A stretch of DNA of 43,249 nt from Sphingobacteriaceae bacterium (GTDB lineage Bacteria > Bacteroidota > Bacteroidia > Sphingobacteriales > Sphingobacteriaceae), in the NCBI GenBank assembly GCA_014380615.1, contig JACMJM010000054.1:1-43249 (forward strand), given 5' to 3'. The notes below the pieces were generated by a model. It made no database searches, was not told where the DNA came from, and saw nothing but the letters and a program-made list of their open reading frames with translations. The translations under genes were made by a program, and so were the position numbers. Positions 8,572-17,583 of this stretch are shown here, piece by piece. Position 1 is the first letter of the stretch, and each line of letters starts with the position of its first letter.

Positions 8572-10407
8572 TTAAAGAATTATTGCACTAAAGGGCAAGG
8601 TGTCGCTATCTGATTTAAGCCCCTCGCTCTTGTTTAAGCCCTCTATCAGATCCGGAGTTTTGGCCGCCGGTGCCACCACGGTAGTAGTAGCAGGCAGCTT
8701 TATTCCCGTGATATTACTTTCGATACGAACAACTGAACCGGGCTTTACCGTTACTTTCCTGGTTTCCAACTCCTTACCGATTGCGAATAATCTGACAGTG
8801 GCTGTTGCCGGAGTTATACCGTGATTATAAACATAAGTATCGGCGGTTGTGGGCGGATTCGGATCGCGCTCTACAAAATATGGCTCGGGGTTACTAATTA
8901 CTAAACCTTCTAATTGAATTTTGAAAGGGTACGCGAATTTTCCGGGGTTTACTTTAGGAAAGGTAATTTTGAGGCCCTCATCTGTTTGCTTCCATGCAAT
9001 TTTTTCTTTGGAGCCGAGCATAGTTACACTCTTCACTTTAAGATTTTTCGAGTTCTTGTTCGACAGAGAAGTTACGGTTATCGTCCCGTCTTTCCATGCC
9101 AGAGGTATTGCATATAAATCGCTGCCTTTGGCAGTAAAGCGAATATCCTGTGCGGTAAAGGGAATCTGCGCCGCGTCAGACCGTGAACCTACGGCTGCTT
9201 GTACGGCACCTTCGCCAAATTTTACCCAGGGACGGGTTCCGTAAATGGCTTCGCCATTTAATTTAAGCCAGTCTCCTATCTCCACTAAGGTTTTTTTCAC
9301 TTCTTCGGGGATAGAGCCATCAGCCCTTGGCCCGATATTTAATAGAAAACTGCCGTTTTTACTCACGATATCTATCATATCTTTCACCATCTGCTCAGAG
9401 GTTTTATACTCTTCACCATCAATGTACGACCATGATTTCTTTCCTACCGAGCTATCACTCTGCCATGGATTTCTGCGGATGCCCCGAAGTTTGCCCCGTT
9501 CTACATCGTATATCGCAATATCACTCGGGAAACCGATCTTATAATTTACGCCCACTTGTTGTTTCCAGTCTATCGCGGAATTGTAGTAATGCGCCATAAA
9601 TTGAGTAAAGGCAGGTTTGAAAAATTTATCGCCCGGTGTACCGTCGAAAAAGATCATGCTGGGTTTATACCAGTTTACCAATTCATATAAATGTGTAGAC
9701 CATTCGTGCATAAACTTTGCGTCAGGAGCCCGGTTCGGGCCATCTGGAGAGCGTGTTCCGTAAAGTGATAATGTTGTATCCTGCACATCCGAAGAGTACT
9801 TCATCCCACCATTGAAGAAATAATAATTTTCACCTCTGTGTGTAGATAAACCAAAAGTCAAGCCTCTTTTTAAGGTAGCCTCTCTTACCAATGCAACAAT
9901 ATCTTTTTTGGGCCCCATCTTTACCGAGTTCCAGGGATTTACCTGGCTATCGTACATAGCAAAGCCGTCGTGATGCTCGGCTACAGGAACTACAAATTTT
10001 GCCCCTGCTTTTTTAAACAGGTCTACCCATTCATCGGCATTAAATTTTTCTGCTTTAAACATGGGGATAAAATCCTTGTATCCGAATTTAGTATGATCGC
10101 CCCATTTCTCTTTGTGATGCCTGAATTCACGGGTTCCTTGAATATACATTTGCCTCGGGTACCATTCTGTACCAAAAGCAGGTACCGAATACACTCCCCA
10201 GTGAATAAATATTCCGAACTTATCATCCTGGAACCACTTAGGAAACGTGTAGCTTTTGCGAATGCTTTCGATACTCGATTCGTAAACTTTTGTTCCTTTT
10301 ATTGAGGCCGGAGAATTAATATCAAATTTTGGCTGTTCCTGCGTAAATGCGCCAGAGACACAGCTGAAAACTAATCCCGCTGTTAAAACAATCCATTTCA
10401 GGTTCAT
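8572..10407 (-). CDS. GH29 alpha-L-fucosidase, secreted
   Basis: 611 residues with a signal peptide (about 1-22; LVFSC could instead be read as a lipoprotein site at Cys16). The GH29 TIM barrel occupies about 40-385, with KFGIFIHWGVYSVPAF (63-78), EHHDGFAMYDS (144-154) and the nucleophile Asp255 in MIFFDG. LNIGPRADGSIPEE (356-369) closes the barrel. A C-terminal beta-sandwich of about 200 residues follows. The family hydrolyses terminal alpha-L-fucose with retention of configuration; the acid/base residue cannot be assigned confidently from sequence alone. It is the last of four closely packed genes (15 bases after GH43), and its product complements the two GH95 enzymes. Confidence 0.92.
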   Translation of the reverse strand: MNLKWIVLTAGLVFSCVSGAFTQEQPKFDINSPASIKGTKVYESSIESIRKSYTFPKWFQDDKFGIFIHWGVYSVPAFGTEWYPRQMYIQGTREFRHHKEKWGDHTKFGYKDFIPMFKAEKFNADEWVDLFKKAGAKFVVPVAEHHDGFAMYDSQVNPWNSVKMGPKKDIVALVREATLKRGLTFGLSTHRGENYYFFNGGMKYSSDVQDTTLSLYGTRSPDGPNRAPDAKFMHEWSTHLYELVNWYKPSMIFFDGTPGDKFFKPAFTQFMAHYYNSAIDWKQQVGVNYKIGFPSDIAIYDVERGKLRGIRRNPWQSDSSVGKKSWSYIDGEEYKTSEQMVKDMIDIVSKNGSFLLNIGPRADGSIPEEVKKTLVEIGDWLKLNGEAIYGTRPWVKFGEGAVQAAVGSRSDAAQIPFTAQDIRFTAKGSDLYAIPLAWKDGTITVTSLSNKNSKNLKVKSVTMLGSKEKIAWKQTDEGLKITFPKVNPGKFAYPFKIQLEGLVISNPEPYFVERDPNPPTTADTYVYNHGITPATATVRLFAIGKELETRKVTVKPGSVVRIESNITGIKLPATTTVVAPAAKTPDLIEGLNKSEGLKSDSDTLPFSAIIL

Positions 10408-10422
10408 AATGGTAATTTTTGT

Positions 10423-12036
10423 TTATTTCTTTTTCTTTGGTCCGGCGTAATCATAACAAAAGAAATCTACATCGATATACCCCGCTTCTGCCTTGTTGTT
10501 ATAATTGTAAACCCCCAATCTATCGCCCCGGTACGATCCCCAGGCCATTTGATAAGGCCCCCCGAAAGAAATGTATTTTTTCCCGTCGGTACTGTAATAG
10601 TATTGACTTAAGCCATCCAACCCCCATGTTGATTTTAGCCAAAGGTTATTTCCGGTAAGCACGGGCCCGATAGTGCTTGTGCCTTTTACATTAAACTCCA
10701 GTTTTTTCGTTGTTCCATCGCAAATTGCTCCGATGGCAGAATAGCTGCGTCCAAAATGTGTAAGGCCCGCCTTTTGCCCGTCGGCCATTCCTTTTAAATC
10801 CAGCTTTATAATTACTTCATTCGATTTAGTGCGCATAGAGCGCTGGGTAAGCGTGTTGCCGGCTTTGAGTAAATCGTTTTGAATAATAGGTTTAAAAGCA
10901 TGCAGCCTAAGCCATCCTTTTCTTTCTGTTAGCGACCATTTATCATTACGAGGCTGATAGTTCCATTCCCATTGCTGGGGAAGTGTTGGTTTGTCAAACT
11001 CGTCGCTTGATTGTGGAGTAACGATCTCTTTACCCATTACAGGTTTCTTAGCAGTCCAGGGCATGGTTCCAATCTTATCTGGCCCAACCTCGCCAAGGAT
11101 CGGCCAGCCGTCTACCCAGTTAACCGGGATCAGACTCATGATTCGGCCAGACCAATCGCCGCCAGAGCCGTGGTGGGTCAAAAAATACCAATCGCCCTTT
11201 TTGGTTTGTACAATACCGCCCTGATTGGGTTCATTAAATTGCTTTTGTGCATGACTTAACTGTTTTGGCCCTTCATAAGGGCCCCAGATGTTTTTCGAAC
11301 GTTCCATCATCACTACCCTTGCGCCAGATTTAACTTCAGAGAAGAAATGATAATAGGTGTCTTTGATTTTAAAAAGCTTGTTGGCTTCGCTGCCTTTGGT
11401 GGAATAAATAACTTTATCCGATTCTTTAATCAGCTTTTTTCCATCAGGGGTCATTTTCCAAAGATGAATCTTGTATCCGTCAGCAAAATTCGTCCCGATA
11501 AAGTATCCCTGGCCATCGTCGTCCCAAAAGGGGCAGCAATCGTCCCAGCCTTTTTCAGGTAAAATATTAGTCAGCGGCTCCCATGGGCCCTCGGCCTTTT
11601 TAGCGGTAGTCATAAAATATCCCATGTCAGGATCACCGAAATAAATCCAGAACTTATTATCGTGATAGCGAATGGCTCCTGCCCAGATTCCTCTTCCGTA
11701 GCGGTCCATTTTATCCCAGTTCATTTCGGAAGCAATGGCAGAGATATCGTTTACCGCATGACTCAGGATTTTCCAGTTCACCATATCTTTGGAGTGAAGG
11801 ATGATAAAACCCGGAGAATAATGAAATGTGGAGGAAACCGCATAATAGTCATCTCCAACACGAATACAATCAATATCGCTGTAATCTCCCGGCAGTATCG
11901 GATTACGATAAGTCCCGTTTCCCTGATCACCCCATGTTTGCCAGTCGCCCCATTTCGGAACATCCGCTTTTTGGGCTCTTACCTTTTGAGTAAATACAAG
12001 GCAAAAAAGAATGGTTTTTACTAATGATTTGAACAT
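10423..12036 (-). CDS. GH43 family glycosidase (alpha-L-arabinofuranosidase/beta-xylosidase type)
   Basis: 537 residues with a signal peptide (about 1-22, ending VRAQ). The five-bladed beta-propeller begins with RNPILPGDYSDID. The catalytic base is Asp54, the pKa-modulating Asp is about Asp166 in WDDCCPFWDDDG, and the general acid is Glu217 in GSEANKLFK. A C-terminal beta-sandwich (about 340-537, GH43-associated) completes it, as in arabinofuranosidases and xylosidases of the subfamily that includes long two-domain enzymes. It likely removes arabinofuranose or xylose side residues. It begins 3 bases after the stop of the GH95 gene (TAA-TCG-ATG) and is probably translationally coupled. The subfamily and exact substrate are not resolved. 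Confidence 0.9.
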   Translation of the reverse strand: MFKSLVKTILFCLVFTQKVRAQKADVPKWGDWQTWGDQGNGTYRNPILPGDYSDIDCIRVGDDYYAVSSTFHYSPGFIILHSKDMVNWKILSHAVNDISAIASEMNWDKMDRYGRGIWAGAIRYHDNKFWIYFGDPDMGYFMTTAKKAEGPWEPLTNILPEKGWDDCCPFWDDDGQGYFIGTNFADGYKIHLWKMTPDGKKLIKESDKVIYSTKGSEANKLFKIKDTYYHFFSEVKSGARVVMMERSKNIWGPYEGPKQLSHAQKQFNEPNQGGIVQTKKGDWYFLTHHGSGGDWSGRIMSLIPVNWVDGWPILGEVGPDKIGTMPWTAKKPVMGKEIVTPQSSDEFDKPTLPQQWEWNYQPRNDKWSLTERKGWLRLHAFKPIIQNDLLKAGNTLTQRSMRTKSNEVIIKLDLKGMADGQKAGLTHFGRSYSAIGAICDGTTKKLEFNVKGTSTIGPVLTGNNLWLKSTWGLDGLSQYYYSTDGKKYISFGGPYQMAWGSYRGDRLGVYNYNNKAEAGYIDVDFFCYDYAGPKKKK

Positions 12037-12039
12037 CGA

Positions 12040-14505
12040 TTATATACTAATTATATATTTTTTACCCTTTTGTGTCGGAAAAGCGGAGATAAAATAAGCT
12101 CCGTCTCTTTGAGATTTAGCCGCAATACCATTCACCTTTACTGGAGATGAGGTGCGTATTTTACATACTCCGCCAGCATTGGATACAATGGTGGCTTTAC
12201 TAAGCTGTTTATTTTTCCAATTAAGATCAATTGTAAAATTACCTCTGCCTTTAAGTCCTGTTATACTACCCTCGGCCCATTCATCGGGCAAAGCTGGCAA
12301 CAAATGCAATTCGCCAAGATGGCTTTGCAGCATCATTTCGGTCATTCCGGCAATGCTTCCAAAGTTGCCATCAATCTGGAATGGTGGGTGCGCGTCGAAT
12401 AAATTCGCGTAAGAACCTCCCCCATTAGCATAATTAGTTCCTGCCTGTCCGGTAGGCCGCAGTATAGTTCTTATCATCTTATAAGCATGGTTTCCGTCCA
12501 GTAATCTCGCCCAAAAGTTTATTTTCCATGCCAAACTCCAGCCGGTACCATCGTCGCCTCTTAATTCCAGTGTTTTTTGTGATGCTTGCGCGAACTCAGG
12601 TGTGCTGATCGGGGCGATTTGCCTGCCGGGATATAAGCCGAATAAGTGAGAAACGTGCCTGTGCTTAGGATCAACATCTTCCCAGTCTTTATACCATTCC
12701 TGTAAATTTCCTTTTTTGCCGATTTGAAGCGGAAATAATTTACTGCGCTTTGCAGTAATTAACTCGCGAAAAACTTTATCCTCGTTTAGTTCTTTTGATG
12801 CTTCTATGAGATTGGTGAATAAATCCCAGATTATCTGCATGTCCATTGTGGTAGCGATTGAAACCGTTCCGCGTTTACCTTCATCATCAATAAAAGCATT
12901 TTCGGGAGATACCGACGGAGCGGTAACGAGGCGGCCGTTTTTATCTTCTACCAGAAAATCAATACAAAATTCGGCTGCACCTTTCATTAAAGGATAAGCG
13001 GTTTCTCTCAAAAACTTTTTGTCTTTTGTGAATTCGTAATGCCACCATAAATGCTGAGACAGCCAGGGGGAGCCCATCGTCCAGTTTGCCCACATGGGGT
13101 CGCCTTTTCCAAGATCTCCTACCGGGTTGGCCAATGCCCAGATATCACTGTTATGGTGTACCGCCCAACCTCTTGCACGATAAAAATCCCGGGCGATATC
13201 TTTACCTGTAACCGCTGTGTTTTTTATAAACTGTATAAAGGGCAAATGCATTTCCGACAAATTGGTCACTTCCGAAGGCCAATAGTTCATTTGGGCGTTA
13301 ATATTAGTGGTATAATTTGCGCTCCATGGTGGCCTTACTTCCTTGTTCCAGATTCCCTGTAAATTTGCCGGTACACCGCCCGGCCTGGAACTCGAAATCA
13401 ATAGATATCGTCCGTACTGATAGTATAATATTTCGAGTGAGGGATCTTTAGCACCTTCGGTATAACCAATCAATCGCTCGTCGGTGGGTAATACGGCATT
13501 TGCGTTATTAGCGGGAGTAGGCAAACTAAAAGAAACGCGGTTGAAATACTTTTGAAAATCAGCACGATGAGCATTAAACAATGTTTGCCAATTCTTTTTT
13601 ATGGCCGAGTTTAAATATTGAGCGGCAAGTTTTTTTTCATCCTTTCCCTGCGAATCGGGACATTTATCGAAGCCGTTAAAGCTTGTTGCTGCCGAAAGGA
13701 AAATCATCACTTCTGAAGCATTCGCTATCGTTACCCCGCTAGTATCACTCTTTACGCTTCCACCGGTATTCAGTGCTTTTAATCTTAATTCGTAACGCAT
13801 ACCACGGCAACCCGTAGTGTCATCGGGAGCCATCGGAGAGTTGGTGCGAATATAACTCGGCTCCAAATGCGATGGGGTTTTGCCTCTCATGGCAATTTCA
13901 CTGCCGCTGATTACGGTATTGGTATACTTTAATGGGTTTTTAGTTTTAAGCTTTAAATTAAGCTGTCCGGCTTTGTTTGCCGTAAGGCGAATTACGATTA
14001 CCTGATCGGGGGCCGAACTGATAATCTGCCTGGTAAATTCAACTCCGTCTATTGTAAAACGGGTGGTTGTAATAGCATCCTTTATGTTCAGATCACGATA
14101 ATAAGCTGTGGGCTCTGAAGATTTAAAATTCTGGCTCATTAATAAATCGCCTAAAGGGAAATAAGATTCCGAATAATATCCCTGCATTTTCTTGGCATAC
14201 TCATTCGCTTTCGAATAATCCTCATCTTTGAAAAGGGCCTCTCGTGCCAATAACAAGTTGGCATAGGCGTCGGGATTTACATTTTTTCTTACCGGCCCCC
14301 CGGTCCATAAAGTACCCTCATTCAATTGAATCAATTCTTCCCCGACACCGCCAAACACCATTGCCCCAAGTCGGCCGTTACCCACAGGCAAGGCATCTGT
14401 CCAAACCTTCGCAGGTTTTTTATACCAAAGTTTCGAGTTGGTTTGGGCCAAACCTGCAAGTGGTAATATCGTCAAGGCAAAAAGGATTTTTTTAAACATA
14501 AACAT
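12040..14505 (-). CDS. GH95 family alpha-L-fucosidase/alpha-L-galactosidase, canonical member
   Basis: 821 residues, the usual length for the family, with a signal peptide (about 1-21, ending LAGLAQ). LPVGNGRLGAMVFGG (39-53) starts the N-terminal domain. The barrel keeps every catalytic position known from Bifidobacterium AfcA: Asn401 and Asn403 in TTNINAQMNYWPSE, the general acid Glu535 in SVSPEN, and Asp712 in HPPFQIDGNFG. Family members invert and release terminal alpha-1,2-L-fucose or alpha-L-galactose; in pectin-degrading loci the latter occurs too. It is the second gene after GH28 (4-base gap) and precedes GH43 by 3 bases. Confidence 0.93.
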   Translation of the reverse strand: MFMFKKILFALTILPLAGLAQTNSKLWYKKPAKVWTDALPVGNGRLGAMVFGGVGEELIQLNEGTLWTGGPVRKNVNPDAYANLLLAREALFKDEDYSKANEYAKKMQGYYSESYFPLGDLLMSQNFKSSEPTAYYRDLNIKDAITTTRFTIDGVEFTRQIISSAPDQVIVIRLTANKAGQLNLKLKTKNPLKYTNTVISGSEIAMRGKTPSHLEPSYIRTNSPMAPDDTTGCRGMRYELRLKALNTGGSVKSDTSGVTIANASEVMIFLSAATSFNGFDKCPDSQGKDEKKLAAQYLNSAIKKNWQTLFNAHRADFQKYFNRVSFSLPTPANNANAVLPTDERLIGYTEGAKDPSLEILYYQYGRYLLISSSRPGGVPANLQGIWNKEVRPPWSANYTTNINAQMNYWPSEVTNLSEMHLPFIQFIKNTAVTGKDIARDFYRARGWAVHHNSDIWALANPVGDLGKGDPMWANWTMGSPWLSQHLWWHYEFTKDKKFLRETAYPLMKGAAEFCIDFLVEDKNGRLVTAPSVSPENAFIDDEGKRGTVSIATTMDMQIIWDLFTNLIEASKELNEDKVFRELITAKRSKLFPLQIGKKGNLQEWYKDWEDVDPKHRHVSHLFGLYPGRQIAPISTPEFAQASQKTLELRGDDGTGWSLAWKINFWARLLDGNHAYKMIRTILRPTGQAGTNYANGGGSYANLFDAHPPFQIDGNFGSIAGMTEMMLQSHLGELHLLPALPDEWAEGSITGLKGRGNFTIDLNWKNKQLSKATIVSNAGGVCKIRTSSPVKVNGIAAKSQRDGAYFISAFPTQKGKKYIISI

Positions 14506-14509
14506 TAAG

Positions 14510-16051
14510 CTATTTTATTATAACCGCGCCATTTTGCACTTCAATACCGGTACGGATCTTATTTTTATCGTTTGATAACAGATCAGCCGCTATGATAATA
14601 TTTTTACTGTCGGCACCCGCTACATTAAAGAATAAAGCTGGCTCGGAAGGGATTGTGACCTTATTAAAATTTGCGTTCTTCACGGATGCTAAACGCATAA
14701 CAGGCTCCGCAGAAACTGAAGCGGGTAATACCCACTTGCTAAATACCAGTTGATTAATGTCCTCTGCTAGTACCGCAGGCCGTGCATCAGGCTTATCGGT
14801 ACTAAATTGAATGTTTTTCAGAATAATATTTTCCGCATGCCGCAAGAAAAGGCCGTAGGAAGGAAAAACTTTTCCAAACATTCTTACCTCGGGGTAGTCT
14901 GCGATCTTTTCTTCGAATCTGATCTTAGCATCCTCAACACTGCCGCCACCTTCCAGGTTAATGTTGATATTTTGCAGGGTTATTCCTTTAACAGGATGGC
15001 CTGGTATCCCGCTGATAAGAATTCCTCCGGTGGTAGCATGTTTAATTTTCACATTGCTTATTTTAATATTGTCTATTGATCCGGTTGCCTGTTTTACATC
15101 CTGGGGGCGGAAAGTTTTTAACCTTCCTCCCAGCCTAATCATTATCGGAACATTTACTTTATCGCCGCTAACATTCGAAATGTTGATATTTTTCATGTTC
15201 GAGCCGTCTACCGATAGCAATTTAACAGCTCCTAAACCTGCTGAAACCACATGTATATCCGAAACTGTAATATTTTCAAAATTCCCGGCCGATTCGGTGC
15301 CCATCTTAATAGCGGCACAATTGGTGCTTATGGTAATATCGCTTACGCGGATATTTTTGCAGGGATAAGGGCTTGTTGTTTTAAAGCATATCCCATCGTC
15401 GCCGCTATCAATGTTACAATTCTTAATACTCACATCTTCGCAGCAATCAACATCTATTCCATCATTATTAGCTAAGCCGCGGCTTTGAATGGTAAGGCCC
15501 TGTACCTTAACCCCCTTACACCGAAACAGATGCATTGTCCATGCGGCCGATGCCTGCATTTTAACCCCTTTAACACTCACATCAACGCAACGCACAAAAC
15601 GAATCAAAAAAGGCCGCCTTGCGCGGCCACCCGATGCGAGTACCGCTTTTCCGCGTCCGTCGATGGTTCCTTTGCCTTCAATTCCTACATTTTTCGCATC
15701 AAGGGCACCAACAAAGCAATAACCCATTTCCTGCCCTGTTCCATCTTTAAAACCATCTACTATGCTGTAATCCGAAATATCTTCACTTCCCAAAAAGATG
15801 GCTTTTTGATCAAGCGACAGCGTTACATTATCTTTAAGTAGAATAGTTCCGCTTACCCAAACACCTTCGGGAAATTTAACTTTTCCTCCGCCGGTTTTGC
15901 TGCATTCGTCTATTGCAGTTTGAATGGCCTTAGTATTTACCGTCTTTCCGTCGCCAATAGCACCGTAACGGCTAATATTTATATCAGCTGACGATACATA
16001 GGTAATATTAAAACAGGCTGTGATACATAAAAGAAATAATTTAATTCTCAT
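14510..16051 (-). CDS. GH28 family pectin-backbone glycoside hydrolase, secreted
   Basis: 513 residues with a signal peptide (about 1-21, ending VSSA). It is a right-handed beta-helix with the N-terminal pectate-lyase-like segment YGAIGDGKTVNTKAIQTAID. GH28 catalytic acids are visible: Asp197 in NNDGIDVD and the Asp218-Asp219 pair in SGDDGICFK. The GHG histidine motif of classical polygalacturonases is not present; the equivalent stretch reads CAAIKMGTES (245-254), a variant I associate with non-classical, often exo-acting, Bacteroidota members. Candidate substrates are homogalacturonan or rhamnogalacturonan oligomers. It is the first gene of the leftward operon and faces the AraC regulator across 191 bases. 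Confidence 0.88.
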   Translation of the reverse strand: MRIKLFLLCITACFNITYVSSADINISRYGAIGDGKTVNTKAIQTAIDECSKTGGGKVKFPEGVWVSGTILLKDNVTLSLDQKAIFLGSEDISDYSIVDGFKDGTGQEMGYCFVGALDAKNVGIEGKGTIDGRGKAVLASGGRARRPFLIRFVRCVDVSVKGVKMQASAAWTMHLFRCKGVKVQGLTIQSRGLANNDGIDVDCCEDVSIKNCNIDSGDDGICFKTTSPYPCKNIRVSDITISTNCAAIKMGTESAGNFENITVSDIHVVSAGLGAVKLLSVDGSNMKNINISNVSGDKVNVPIMIRLGGRLKTFRPQDVKQATGSIDNIKISNVKIKHATTGGILISGIPGHPVKGITLQNININLEGGGSVEDAKIRFEEKIADYPEVRMFGKVFPSYGLFLRHAENIILKNIQFSTDKPDARPAVLAEDINQLVFSKWVLPASVSAEPVMRLASVKNANFNKVTIPSEPALFFNVAGADSKNIIIAADLLSNDKNKIRTGIEVQNGAVIIK

Positions 16052-16242
16052 AGCGGTTTTGAGGCATCATTTAAAGTTTCAGATTTTAACTCCTTAAATA
16101 TCGAATACATTAAATGCAGGTTATAAATTGAACTTCAAAATAAAAGAATTACTTAATATCAATGTTACAGCTATTATCTAAAACCTATGGGATATTATCC
16201 TAATTTGCAACATTTAAATGACAAACCAGAATAGGAACCATA
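16052..16242. promoter_or_regulatory. divergent promoter region between the glycan operon and its AraC regulator
   Basis: 191 AT-rich bases separating the two divergently read genes. On the minus strand an imperfect -7-like TATTTTG lies at 16136-16142, with a TTG at 16160-16162 and 17 bases between them. On the plus strand TAATTTG at 16201-16207 is one base short of the TAnnTTTG consensus. The 13-base sequence GAATTACTTAATA at 16146-16158 recurs inverted in the 8340-8571 gap. An AraC-operated promoter would be expected here, but the boxes are weak and the assignment is inference. Confidence 0.45.
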
Positions 16243-17169
16243 ATGAAGCCTCAGTTATTAAAAATTACTCATCAGCCTGTAACTTCATTTAGTGTGCGCC
16301 AGGATATTATTCCGAATGTAAATAGCCGATGGCATTATCATCCGGAGATTGAACTGATATGCTTTAATAAAAGCGGCGGCACACAGTTTATCGGAGACCA
16401 CATCAAAAAATTCGCTGCCGGCGACGTAGTATTATTGGGATCAAATCTTCCGCATTACTGGATGTTCGACGAATATTTAGCGGATAAAGACGAGCATATA
16501 CCCTACTCTACGGTAATTCATTTCCAGGAAAACTTTATCGGCGAACGTTTTCTACTTTTACCCGAAAGCCGCCCCTTAAAAGTGCTTATTGAAAAGTCAA
16601 GGCAAGGCATTTTAATTTCGGGAAAAGCGGCAGAACCTATACTTTCCCTGATGGATAGGGTTTACAAATCTACTGGCTTTAAACGAATTATAACACTTAT
16701 GGAGTGCTTATCCGCATTGGCGGATATTGAACAGTTGACACTTCTCTCGTCAATTGGTTTCAGATACCATGAGTACGATTCGGAAAATGAACGCCTGAAT
16801 GCCATTTACAACTTTACGCTCAAAAACTTCATGAAGAAAATAGAGTTGAAAGAAATTGCGGCGATAACTGGTTTAATTCCGAATTCTTTTTGCAGATACT
16901 TTAAAACGCGTACCGGTAAAACCTATAATCAATTTTTACTCGAGATAAGAATTGGCTATGCCTGCAAACTTTTGCTTGATAATACCCAGAGTATTAAACA
17001 GGTATGTTACGAATCTGGTTTCAATAATTTTTCGTGCTTCCATAAAAGCTTTAAAAGTATTACGGGCTATACGCCCCAGGGCTACCAAAATGCTTATATA
17101 AAGAAACATATTCCGATAAAATCATTTCAACCTGAAAGGCAGCTCCAAATAGCTGATGTAGATGTTTAA
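16243..17169 (+). CDS. AraC family transcriptional regulator with cupin sensor domain
   Basis: 308 residues, cytoplasmic, no membrane segments. The N-terminal half is a cupin (AraC-binding type) with the metal/ligand-site pattern WHYHPEIEL (30-38) and GDVVLLGSNLPHYW. The C-terminal about 100 residues (185-290) form the two helix-turn-helix motifs of AraC/XylS proteins, ending in the signature ACKLLLDNTQSIKQVCYESGF...FHKSFKSITGYTPQGY. Such proteins usually bind a mono- or disaccharide released by the enzymes they control and activate the neighbouring operon. Its divergent position next to GH28 makes it the probable regulator of this locus. No hybrid two-component or SusR-type regulator is in view. 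Confidence 0.9.
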   Translation: MKPQLLKITHQPVTSFSVRQDIIPNVNSRWHYHPEIELICFNKSGGTQFIGDHIKKFAAGDVVLLGSNLPHYWMFDEYLADKDEHIPYSTVIHFQENFIGERFLLLPESRPLKVLIEKSRQGILISGKAAEPILSLMDRVYKSTGFKRIITLMECLSALADIEQLTLLSSIGFRYHEYDSENERLNAIYNFTLKNFMKKIELKEIAAITGLIPNSFCRYFKTRTGKTYNQFLLEIRIGYACKLLLDNTQSIKQVCYESGFNNFSCFHKSFKSITGYTPQGYQNAYIKKHIPIKSFQPERQLQIADVDV

Positions 17170-17250
17170 ACAGCGATTAATGCTTTTTTTTAAAATTATC
17201 ACACAAAAACATTTGTTCTTTACAACAGTTTATCTTTTATTAGAACTTTT

Positions 17251-17577
17251 ATGGACCAATCTATATTTCTATTAGTAAAGGATTCTCAGGATGATTGCAA
17301 AGATGTTATCCGCCACAGAGACGGTGATTTAAAAGTTAGAGTATATTGTCTGAGTAAGGATAAATATGAACTTGACCCCTCTGAACTACAATTCTACGGA
17401 AATGATAACGGCGAGCTGTTGGCTTTCGAAACAATAGGTTACGACGGCTCGGACCCTTTGCTGGTTATTGAGGCGATAAGATGGTATGCTGATTATATTG
17501 ACAATCCAAAAATGGAAATAATGGCCGAAAAACCAGGCGTATCGGGCCCTGGCCATGATAAATTTTTCTTTAATTAA
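17251..17577 (+). CDS. hypothetical protein, 108 residues
   Basis: I do not recognise a family. The protein is acidic and soluble, with no signal peptide or membrane segment. It starts MDQSIFLLVKDSQDD and has a central beta-like region (KVRVYCLSKDKYELDPSELQ) and a short helical segment (LLVIEAIRWYADYI). It lies 81 bases after the AraC gene on the same strand and converges with the GT2 gene (6 bases between the stops). Codon use resembles the neighbours and the frame is open throughout, which supports a real gene. It could be co-transcribed with the regulator, but nothing in it points to glycan metabolism. Confidence 0.65.
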   Translation: MDQSIFLLVKDSQDDCKDVIRHRDGDLKVRVYCLSKDKYELDPSELQFYGNDNGELLAFETIGYDGSDPLLVIEAIRWYADYIDNPKMEIMAEKPGVSGPGHDKFFFN

Positions 17578-17583
17578 ACCTTC

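Noticed and set aside
8921..9244. Plus-strand open frames of around 100 codons within the GH genes
   Set aside because: They are antisense shadows of long, well-recognised glycosidase genes and show no family motifs.
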